From NCBI GenBank assembly GCA_011033025.1, contig WFMF01000006.1:186001-250000 (forward strand): 64,000 nucleotides of DNA. Reading direction: 5' to 3'. The position numbers and the translations under genes are program-made. Position 1 is the first letter of the stretch. Every line of letters begins with the position of its first letter. Under the pieces are notes generated by a model. The model saw only the letters and a program-made list of their open reading frames with translations, had not been told where the DNA came from and searched no databases. This stretch comes from Beroe forskalii. Lineage: Eukaryota > Ctenophora > Nuda > Beroida > Beroidae. Below, piece by piece: positions 56,501-64,000 of the stretch.

Positions 56501-57817
56501 ACTCCATTCTGCTATATTTCACATTTCACCAGCTGTTACGTTGGAAACACAAGTTTGAGAACATCTTCCACTACAAAAACCTGCCGCTCATCCCCTCGGA
56601 GCCTTGAAAGAAACACCAACACCTGCCCATCATCCACCTCCTCCTCCTCCACCCATTACTCCTAGTCGCCTGGGGCCCCCTTACTAAATCACTCCATTTA
56701 TGTTGAGTACAATGTCTCTCTTAGTAATATAATGCGGTGGTGATTACTGAGCTGAAGAGGCTCCGTGTCACGTAAAAGTTGAAAAAGTGGTGGGTGGTGG
56801 TACGCAGCTTATTTTATGTGTGATTTTCTCTAATTTGCCTCTTTGAGGATGCAGTCCGAGCTGAAGGATTGTCCCTAATTTGTTAAATTATTCGTCATTA
56901 TGAGCATCTTCTTCAGTACTTGAAAACCATCACAGACCTGAGATAAAAATATACGGTTTAATTCATTAGGTTGTTGTCATTCACTAAGTGCTCTTTAATT
57001 AATTGCTCGAATGTTTGCTCATGCCTTATATCGAATGCTAATTAATTGATAATTAATGGCGCCACTATATTCCTCGAAAAATTGGCTGAGCTAAGTGGAA
57101 CAATAAATCATTTTCCAAGTAAGGATTCCTGGCAGACTCCCCTGTCTCTATTCTCTAATCTGGCTTTTGGACTATTTTCAGACAATGAGATCATGTGAGT
57201 GCAGTTAGGATAGCTGTAGTTCTAGGGTAGTTCAGGTCGGTACGACGCCCATCTAACTACTACTTCATCCACTTATCACTTCCTCTCTTCTCTCTTTATC
57301 TCCTCCTTTTCCTCCTCCTCCTCTCAGCTGCTGTTTTCCCACATGCCACTGTCACTCACTTCTCATTTCGTTCACGTCTCATGATATGCATCTCCGCCTC
57401 TTCTAATTTGGACCTTATATCTGTAGGATGCATGTCTGTAAAACAGCAGCTGCCTCCTTATCCAGCTGCCAGCGTTTTGTGTCTAGAGCTGCGCCACCAT
57501 TTCAAATCTAACTTGCTTCTCCTGGTTTGAGCATTGCTTTTTGACTTGCTCCTTCTAATGAGCGTCAATTACTTACCTCATTGAAGTAACTACTTAAATA
57601 GGAATGTTCAATGTTTATCTTGACACGGCTGTATGTCTAATTCGTTCACAAAAACAACATGCATGTACTCAGTGTACGTATACATCAAGAGCTTTTGTTT
57701 GTGTTTCCGCGTGTTTACTTTTGCTTGAGTAATTTGATGTGAAATGTATAACTTCGGGGCTGTATATTCACCAGTAAACTCGGGCCTAATGGGCCTCGGT
57801 GAATATGTATACATAAC
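53538..57817. other. intergenic region, largely unrecognised
   Basis: Over 4 kb with only short frames. It contains a minisatellite (56036-56228), a TA run near 55890 and a CCT-rich stretch near 57300. An 85-codon frame at 55135-55392 has no firm family. No splice-supported gene was found. Confidence 0.4.
56036..56228. repeat. minisatellite, about 35 bp unit, six copies
   Basis: The unit is built on ATCACGCCGACACACCATAC then TGTAC and a variable GGGGTTG or TATTTTC end. The first copy (GTCACGCCAACACACC) and the last (CCGACGAAC) are the most diverged. Confidence 0.75.
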
Positions 57818-57889
57818 CACGCAACCATATTATTATGGTCACTATGAAGGCTGTATCTCAAGTAACAGAACTACAGAGTAACCAGGCCT

Positions 57890-57895
57890 TTTATT
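57890..57895 (-). terminator. polyadenylation signal AATAAA (papain-family gene, copy 2)
   Basis: Minus-strand AATAAA about 270 bases past the stop codon, in the same context as the one at 15492 (CCAGGCCTTTTATTGTT on the plus strand). Confidence 0.5.
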
Positions 57896-58166
57896 GTTCA
57901 TACCGATATAAGTGATGTAGGTCTACCCCCAGAAAACCTGTTTATTCTATGGATTATTTTGCAATTCTCTCGTTATCATGGGTACAAATTCATACACACG
58001 TGATATTATTTGCAAATATAATTCCAGGATAATTCACATAATTATACTTTTATCTCAGTAAAATTTAAGTATTATCGTCCATTGCCCTAAGAGTTAGTAA
58101 CCCAAGAGTCCGTTGCCCAAAGCTCCAAAGGTCCGTTGCTCCAAAGAGTTAGTGCGGCACACAGAG

Positions 58167-59507
58167 TTAGTAACACATGTGCTCGTGTTTGCACACGCCA
58201 CCACACATCACGGTCCCCTCAGGACACGCCCCTTTGTGCTCTCCCTTATGTCCGCAGTTGTTGCACGTCCTCTTGCAGTCCACCCAGTACTGTCCCTCCT
58301 TGTCCTCCTCGTCACAGGTGTTCAGATCGCAGTCGTCCCTCGTGTTCACGAACTGTTCGCAGTCCGGGTGAGGGTCTGTCAGGGAAGGGTCGAAGTCCGA
58401 TGGGGCTGACACTTCCAGTTGATCCACCACGCCAGGTGTCTTTCTTAGGATCGGGTAGCTGGCATACTTCCACAGGAAGCAGTGCTCGTGATTCCGCTTG
58501 AAACGGACGTATCCTTGGTCACCCCAAAACTGACCCCAAGAATTCTTGACAAGAGCGTAAGTTGGAGTGTAGGCAACCATTGCTACCCCATGATTCGGGG
58601 ATTTTGCTTCTTTGCATGTCTCGTCCTTCCAAAGGCCCCGTTTGTAGGCGAAGAAGTTATCGGTGGCTTGGAATGCTACTGCCAAAACATGCTCTGACAA
58701 TGCCTCAATCACTGTATCTTCAGTTTTGGGAGATAATATTGTATAAGATCTTATTTGGGCTGCAACCATGGAGTTCCTCTTAAGATGGGCCTCACACCTA
58801 CAATCACTCTCGTGATATGGGTAGTCTTCAGCAGAGGCTAGCCGCTGGGTTCCAATGAGCACTTTGTAGGCGCTGAAGTACCAACCACCTCCACAGGCGT
58901 TGGAGTACACGTCTTTGTACTCAGTCCCCTTGTAGGTGAAAGTAGACTTTCTATCGTCGTACGTGCAGTCCAGGAACTGCTGCTCAGAGAACTTACGCAA
59001 GACCCCCGTTTCCTTCTTGTACTCTGCCTCGAAAGGCACTATCGCAGCGAAGGCCCAACACGACCCACAGCCCCCTTGGTCCTGTGGGGGAGTCACGTAC
59101 CCTTCAGCTATCCAGTTCTTTGATTCCGGGATGGCAGTCCGTTTTGTCCTCCGCCTCGGCACCCAAGACTCGGCTTCCTGAGCGAGTGCCTCGCCCGCCA
59201 CTGTGTTGTTCAGTCCCAGATGAGACTTCTTCTCCTCGGCCGTCATCAGCGAGAACTCGTTCAGCTCGTACTCCGCTTCCTCGTTCTCATCCTCGTTCAG
59301 ACGAGCTACTCGCTCGGCAAAGGAGCGGAAGATCCGGAACCGAACTCCTTCTTCTTCAGGTTGGAAGTGGACATTCCTCTTCTCCTTGAAATCTTGGTAT
59401 AGTTTGAGTGTTGCCCTCGGGGACTTCAGAACATTCCGGAGACTTTCTCCAGTCACTCCTCCCGACGAGAGTAAGACCAGAAATCCTAAGATCAGTGTAA
59501 TCTTCAT
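58167..59507 (-). CDS. secreted papain-family cysteine protease with C-terminal ShKT domain, copy 2
   Basis: Paralogue of the gene at 15715-17055, 446 residues, intronless. The frame is open for 61 more codons upstream (to 59690). The start at 59507 is chosen because it begins the signal peptide MKITLILGFLVLL and matches the other copy. The triad is complete (QGGCGSCWAF, PNHGVAMVAY, KNSWGQFWG), the RTKR furin-type site is kept, and the single ShKT domain and Cys-rich tail are kept with small changes (tail ends HEHMCY). Relative to copy 1 there is a one-residue shortening and a cluster of changes near residues 250-260. Most other differences are scattered. It is probably a secreted active enzyme with the same role as copy 1. 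It lies head-to-head with the gene at 60742. Confidence 0.92.
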   Translation of the reverse strand: MKITLILGFLVLLSSGGVTGESLRNVLKSPRATLKLYQDFKEKRNVHFQPEEEGVRFRIFRSFAERVARLNEDENEEAEYELNEFSLMTAEEKKSHLGLNNTVAGEALAQEAESWVPRRRTKRTAIPESKNWIAEGYVTPPQDQGGCGSCWAFAAIVPFEAEYKKETGVLRKFSEQQFLDCTYDDRKSTFTYKGTEYKDVYSNACGGGWYFSAYKVLIGTQRLASAEDYPYHESDCRCEAHLKRNSMVAAQIRSYTILSPKTEDTVIEALSEHVLAVAFQATDNFFAYKRGLWKDETCKEAKSPNHGVAMVAYTPTYALVKNSWGQFWGDQGYVRFKRNHEHCFLWKYASYPILRKTPGVVDQLEVSAPSDFDPSLTDPHPDCEQFVNTRDDCDLNTCDEEDKEGQYWVDCKRTCNNCGHKGEHKGACPEGTVMCGGVCKHEHMCY

Positions 59508-60741
59508 TTGCAGGACAGATATACGCGGGTAGTTGATTGCAAATGGCTGATTTCTTACTATCGCGGTTATAAGTATGTGCATCATGACAGGAATCAGGCA
59601 GGTGGTCCACAAAGGCAGCACCTGTTTGCTGTCACGTTGACAGCTTGTAAACCAGTTAAGCATTGACCCAGTGCGAAACAAAAGAGACAATGCCCGCCAA
59701 GTGTGCCTGTGTTTGTTGTGTCAAACTAATTTCCCTGAACAACTGTTGGTTTACATGTTGGTGACCGACTCTATCTCAAAAGTTGCCCAAGTGACCAAAT
59801 AGGTTGTCATGGACAGCTAAAATGCCAAAATGGTCAAATTGGAGATGATTCTGGGAACGGACTGATATGGAACCTTGAAACTATGCTCTACCCCATAAAC
59901 CGACCATTTTCAGTCGAATTATATAGTTCTGACGGTCTCCATCTCATTTGCTGTTCAAATGCCCAAAATGGGCCTCATGGAGAGTCAAAATAGCTTAATT
60001 GGGGATTTTCTCGGAAATAAATGTATCAATCAAACCGACTCTTCGAAATCTTACACTTCACGACGAATCCTTCTAGATTGGTCCTGATTTTCAATACTTT
60101 CCCGCAGGGGCTTGCCGCCCAGGTCAGAGTGGGTAATAAAAAAGTAAAATATACCAAATTGTCAGAGGAAAGAATTGAAATTACGCACATTTTGCAAGTT
60201 CTGAGAACGCGTTTTTCTTTCAAGGAGCCAATGCGCAGTACTTTTTCACGTTTTTAACAACGCAGTTACGCGTGCTGCGGGACTCAGAAATTTCCGAATA
60301 ATTCTCATTTTTCTAACTTGTCACACCTGGGGAATATTGAATAATATTAATTTGGATTGTAACTTGACAAATTTTAGATTCTTTGTTTGATTGTCACCAC
60401 TGTTTCAATTCAATCCCTCTGCCATTTTACAGTCATACACGACTGATTCCTTCATCTTGTTTAACGATTTTTTTCATTCCGCGTAAAGCTACAAATTGTT
60501 TTATTCCAGATTCGTAAACAGGTGAATAAAATGCTATTTGTATTTCGCACCCACCAACGATAGTTGGAGCGGCACTAACACAATTAACACAAAACGTTGA
60601 CAGCTCCATCTTTTGTTCTGAGAATTAGACAATCGTGACAAGCGGGGGTATTACTTGGTAATTTATTTTATACCGCATTATTTCGACATGTTATAAGTGA
60701 ATGAGGACTTCCATTCCATCAATTCCTAGAGCTATCAGAAG
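59508..60741. promoter_or_regulatory. shared intergenic region of head-to-head pair, copy 2
   Basis: 1234 bp between the two start codons. It carries TATA-like words on the minus side (ACTTATAACC, about 59564) and the plus side (TTTTATA at 60667). Both are kept in copy 1 along with long flanking stretches. It may act as a two-way promoter. Confidence 0.4.
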
Positions 60742-62757
60742 ATGAGAGTATTTGTGATTTTGGTGTGGGCTCTTGCCTACACACAGGCTGAAGAACCCCT
60801 TGAGAACATTCTACAATCTCATCTCAAGACTTCAAGACTCTACTCGGACTTCAAGAATGGCAACCGCCTCTTCTTTCAGCCGGAAGAGGACGCAGAACGC
60901 TTTGCTAACTTCAAGAAGTCTGCAGAGTTGGTGGCGCAACTGAACGCAGATGACAGCAGGACTGCAGAATATGGACTTAATTCTTTCTCTGTGCTGAGTG
61001 CCTCAGAGAAGAAGAAGTATTTGGGTCTGAACGTTTCTCTCATATCTGAGAATCCTGCTCCTGCCCAAACTCCTGATCTTACCTCCCTGCCACTAACCAA
61101 GGTATGGACAGACGAGGGTGCAGTTACTGCAGTAGAGAATCAGAAGGAGTGTGGCGCATCCTGGGCAATGGCAGCCACTGCAGTCCTCTCAGTCCAGTAC
61201 AAACTAACCACTGGAATCTTACGCCGCTTTGCCGAGCAGGAGCTCCTGAACTGCGCGTACCCATACGGCCTGGACGGCTGCAACGGGGGTTCCTACAATG
61301 ACGCCTACCTGTACGTCCTAGGAAGCGGCCGACTTGGCTGGAGCCACTGGCACCAGTATACCTACTTCGCCCAAACGTGCCTGTGTGACACTGAGACAAA
61401 GCGCAACTACTTTCTGGCAGCAAGTGTAACGGACTACCAAACGGTAGGGGGCACTGAGGAGGCCCATATTGAGGCTCTGGCTAGCACAGCAGTAACCGCT
61501 GCTTTTGAGGCTACCGAGAGCATCTGGCAATACAATACAGGTATAGTACGAGACACAACGTGCCACTCGGAACCTAATCACGCCATTGCTCTGGTAGGGT
61601 ACACAGAGAACTACGTGGTAGGTAAGAACTCGTGGGGATCTGCTTGGGGAGACTACGGTTTTGTGAAGTTCGCCCGGGGTCACGCCAACTGTGGACTGTG
61701 GAAGTACAGCTCCTTCCCTGAGATGGTGGCAACAGGGGAGGTGGATCAGTTGACAGTGGACGAGGCGGTGGTGTACAACTACACAGCCTCAGAAACCCAC
61801 GAGGACTGCGCAGACTTCACAGATACTGAGCGGGGCTGTGAGAGGAGCAAGTGTGACGGAAAGGGGGACATGACCGAGGCGGAGATAACAGAGTACCGGG
61901 AGACGAGGTGCAAGGCAACGTGCAATAACTGCCCGGAGAAGTTCAAGTTCGGTGAGGAGCATCCTCAGTGCGACCAGTTCGCAGATGTGAGGCAGGACTG
62001 CGACCGAGTGGAGTGCTTTAACGCACGAGAACACTACCGGGAGGGACAGTGCAAGGCAACCTGCAACAACTGCCCGAACCCCAGGAAGGTCCTGCCACCC
62101 CACCCCAACTGTGCTGACATGACGGACTTTAAGCTGGGCTGTAGACTGGAGTACTGCTACAGAGAAAGAGAATTGGAGGACTGCCAGGGAACGTGCAACC
62201 GCTGCCCTGAACCTGTAAAACTGGGCCCAGTCCACGCGGACTGCGACAAATTCACCGATTACAAAGACGACTGCGACAGAATGAGGTGTTTCACGTCGAA
62301 TGAGCACTACCGGGAAGGACAGTGCAAGGGAACCTGTAACAACTGTCCTGTGCCAGTTAAAACCCTCCCAGAACACCCAGACTGTGCCAGCCTCACCGAC
62401 ACAACGAGAGGCTGCGAGCGGGAGAACTGCTACCAGGACCGCTTCTACAACAGGTGCCAGGGGACGTGCAACTGGTGCCAGGAACCCATAAAACTGGGAC
62501 CAGTTCACCCGGACTGCGCGTACTTCACTGATTTGGTGGATAACTGCGACAGGATGAAGTGTTTCACCGCATATCCTTACTACACGGGAGCTAGATGCAA
62601 GGCTACCTGTAACAACTGCCCTGTGCCGGTCAAAGACCCTCTACCCCACCCCAACTGCCCCAACTATACTGACACGAGTTCGAATTGCAACGCAAACTAC
62701 TGCTACAATGATTCCTACGTTAAGAAGTGCGAAGCTACCTGTAACCACTGTAAATAG
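60742..62757 (+). CDS. secreted Ser-substituted pseudo-papain with 7 ShKT domains
   Basis: Paralogue of 21712-25113, 671 residues, intronless. Signal peptide, propeptide and C1-like domain align without gaps. The nucleophile motif again reads CGASW (Ser140), while His280 and Asn296 are kept, so the substitution predates the duplication. Seven ShKT domains follow from about residue 353. Domains 1-5 correspond to domains 1-5 of copy 1. Domain 6 starts like domain 6 of copy 1 but ends like domain 16 (KDPLPHPNCPNYTDT), and domain 7 corresponds to domain 17. The difference of ten domains is thus five two-domain units. No disabling change is seen and codon usage matches copy 1. Probably secreted; function unknown. 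Confidence 0.92.
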   Translation: MRVFVILVWALAYTQAEEPLENILQSHLKTSRLYSDFKNGNRLFFQPEEDAERFANFKKSAELVAQLNADDSRTAEYGLNSFSVLSASEKKKYLGLNVSLISENPAPAQTPDLTSLPLTKVWTDEGAVTAVENQKECGASWAMAATAVLSVQYKLTTGILRRFAEQELLNCAYPYGLDGCNGGSYNDAYLYVLGSGRLGWSHWHQYTYFAQTCLCDTETKRNYFLAASVTDYQTVGGTEEAHIEALASTAVTAAFEATESIWQYNTGIVRDTTCHSEPNHAIALVGYTENYVVGKNSWGSAWGDYGFVKFARGHANCGLWKYSSFPEMVATGEVDQLTVDEAVVYNYTASETHEDCADFTDTERGCERSKCDGKGDMTEAEITEYRETRCKATCNNCPEKFKFGEEHPQCDQFADVRQDCDRVECFNAREHYREGQCKATCNNCPNPRKVLPPHPNCADMTDFKLGCRLEYCYRERELEDCQGTCNRCPEPVKLGPVHADCDKFTDYKDDCDRMRCFTSNEHYREGQCKGTCNNCPVPVKTLPEHPDCASLTDTTRGCERENCYQDRFYNRCQGTCNWCQEPIKLGPVHPDCAYFTDLVDNCDRMKCFTAYPYYTGARCKATCNNCPVPVKDPLPHPNCPNYTDTSSNCNANYCYNDSYVKKCEATCNHCK

Positions 62758-63095
62758 GAAGAACCAATCACAGCTCCCAGGACTGCCTTTAAACCAATCA
62801 GAGGATCACAAACAGGATCACAATGATTGGTATTGGTTAATTCGTGGTGTGGAGTAGTGCATATTGAATTGATTGGTTATTTTGATGCAGAAAGATTGTT
62901 TTCATAATCCCTCCCAAAATTATCTAGATTCTAGAAATGAAAATCTGGGGGGTGGGTTTGGGCAAGGGAATAGAAATTTTAAGGGATGTTTAGGTAACAC
63001 AAATGAAAATTGAAAGATAACTGTTACTGCTGCACATAAAAATAGGCGAAAAATTAATGCTCTCAGTTGACGAATAAAATTACTCAGTTTACCAC
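62758..63095 (+). other. 3' flank of second ShKT-array gene, duplicated
   Basis: Matches 25114-25465 (GAAGAACCAATCACAGCTCC, then GGGATGTTTAGGTAACACAA). It marks the right edge of the duplication. A clear AATAAA is present only near 63073. Confidence 0.55.
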
Positions 63096-64000
63096 ATACG
63101 TGTACATGTTCATCTTCTACGGAATGCATTGTGTACGCCGGTATTTGGTATCTTTTATTGCAGATTTCAGAACCATGCAATTCTCACTCTGTGGTATATG
63201 TGTGCGTGTGGTACTTGTATGCGTGTGGTACTTGTGCACGGTAAGGTACCACGTGCTCCTCAACTTGGTACCACTTACTTCCCAAACTGGTACCAGACTC
63301 TGCTTGTGATGTAATTTGGGTGTTGTTTCACATCCCTGATTCTCTCCCTAATCTAATAACAGTCTCTCACACACTACCACACTACGTCGTTCGCATGACA
63401 CCACCATTACATATTGCACAGACTGTTGAATGTTAAAGGGCTTCATCTCTCCGGTGGATGTGAACGGTTTTAACCCATGTTCTCTGTCTCATTCCTCTAG
63501 TCTCCTATTCCCATTTTCTTCGGCTGTGAACGGTTTTAACCCATGCCTTCCGCCTCATTTATCGTGTCTCCTCCAAATTTCTGTGGGTGTGAATGGTTTT
63601 AAACCATGCCTTTCGTCTCTTTCCCATTTTCTCTTCCTTCCACACTCACGCCCGTCGTACACCTTGAAATTTGGTATTTGGGGTGTTTTGTCTCGGAGTG
63701 AAACATAATATGATACTGTTTTCTATCATATTTAAAAGGATGTCCATTGTCATATTATGTCGTTTATACGGACTTCATTGCACAGTCTCGCGGTGTTTCG
63801 ACTTTTTAATTTACGTACATTCTACGGCTTCTATTTGAAACATGTTATTATTGTTATCGTCATATTATTCGTGTTTTCTATGTGCTTCACTGCCGTATGC
63901 CCTTCTAATTTGCTAACGGGTTACTGATTATTCTCGAAATTATTTTCTTTGGGTGTTTGTTTTCCGTGCTTTTTTGTTAAAGTGGGGGAGTTTTGTAAAT
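63096..64000. other. intergenic with minisatellite
   Basis: GGTACC words repeat near 63245-63292. Three copies of a roughly 63 bp unit centred on GTGAACGGTTTTAACCCATG lie at about 63460-63620. No gene is supported to the window end. Confidence 0.45.
63460..63620. repeat. three-copy repeat with GGTTTTAACC palindrome
   Basis: Copies of GTGAACGGTTTTAACCCATG at about 63460, 63527 and 63590 (last one GTGAATGGTTTTAAACCATG), each followed by CT-rich sequence. Confidence 0.6.

Larger units (their letters stand above)
57818..63095. repeat. segmental duplication, copy 2
   Basis: Same-orientation copy of 15412-25465. It holds the second head-to-head papain-family pair with a 1.2 kb space between the start codons. 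It lacks the Helitron-like array. Confidence 0.85.

Noticed and set aside
58113-59402. Plus-strand frames over the second protease gene, and their counterparts at 15681-16937
   Set aside because: All are shadows of the minus-strand protease genes, with no independent support.
59508-59690. 61-codon in-frame extension upstream of the second protease
   Set aside because: The extension hides the signal peptide, does not match an open frame in the same place in copy 1, and overlaps the presumed promoter and 5' UTR.
1-64000. tRNA, rRNA and other structured RNA genes
   Set aside because: No cloverleaf with A and B boxes or rRNA-like sequence was recognised by eye; a covariance-model scan was not possible here.

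Overview
The window is eukaryotic and animal. It is AT-rich, has spliced genes with GT-AG introns, conserved metazoan proteins (a WBP4-type splicing factor, a CHIC-family palmitoylated protein), two rhodopsin-class GPCRs, and secreted papain-like proteins carrying ShKT domains. The ShKT richness, single-exon receptors and dense small DNA transposons suggest a cnidarian or another early-branching marine invertebrate. That placement is inference only.

Layout. 0.2-1.5 kb: two-exon class A GPCR (+). 2.8-5.4 kb: MITEs and a local duplication. 5.4-8.9 kb: intronless SRCR/LDLa-7TM receptor with a relaxin-receptor/GRL101-like core (+). 9-15 kb: mostly non-coding, with weak exon candidates around a possible two-way promoter near 12.1 kb, a MITE, and possible 7TM gene remains. 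15.7-25.1 kb: head-to-head pair of secreted papain-family genes. The minus-strand member has an intact Cys-His-Asn triad, a furin-type site and one ShKT domain. The plus-strand member has Ser in place of the catalytic Cys and 17 ShKT domains. A six-unit tandem array of Helitron-like elements lies between them. 28.5-30.2 kb: five-exon WBP4-like gene without WW domains (-). 32.6-36.0 kb: CHIC1/2-like gene (-), first exon not found, with a TTAA-flanked transposon in one intron. 38.1-40.2 kb: a second, related TTAA element with another MITE nested in it. 41.5-46.8 kb: a 5.25 kb inverted-repeat element holding a broken DIRS-like reverse transcriptase/RNase H, with a cluster of GTTACGTAAC palindromes in its left part. 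47.0-53.5 kb: nested and tandemly duplicated DNA transposons, including a MITE whose empty site survives in the neighbouring copy. 58.2-62.8 kb: a second copy of the head-to-head pair, here with 7 ShKT domains and no Helitron array. 63-64 kb: minisatellite.

The most distinctive system is the duplicated head-to-head locus. It joins an active, probably furin-gated cathepsin to a silicatein-like Cys-to-Ser pseudo-papain whose ShKT tail has grown or shrunk in two-domain steps. Both products have signal peptides, so they probably act in secretions or digestion, and the shared intergenic region may co-regulate them.
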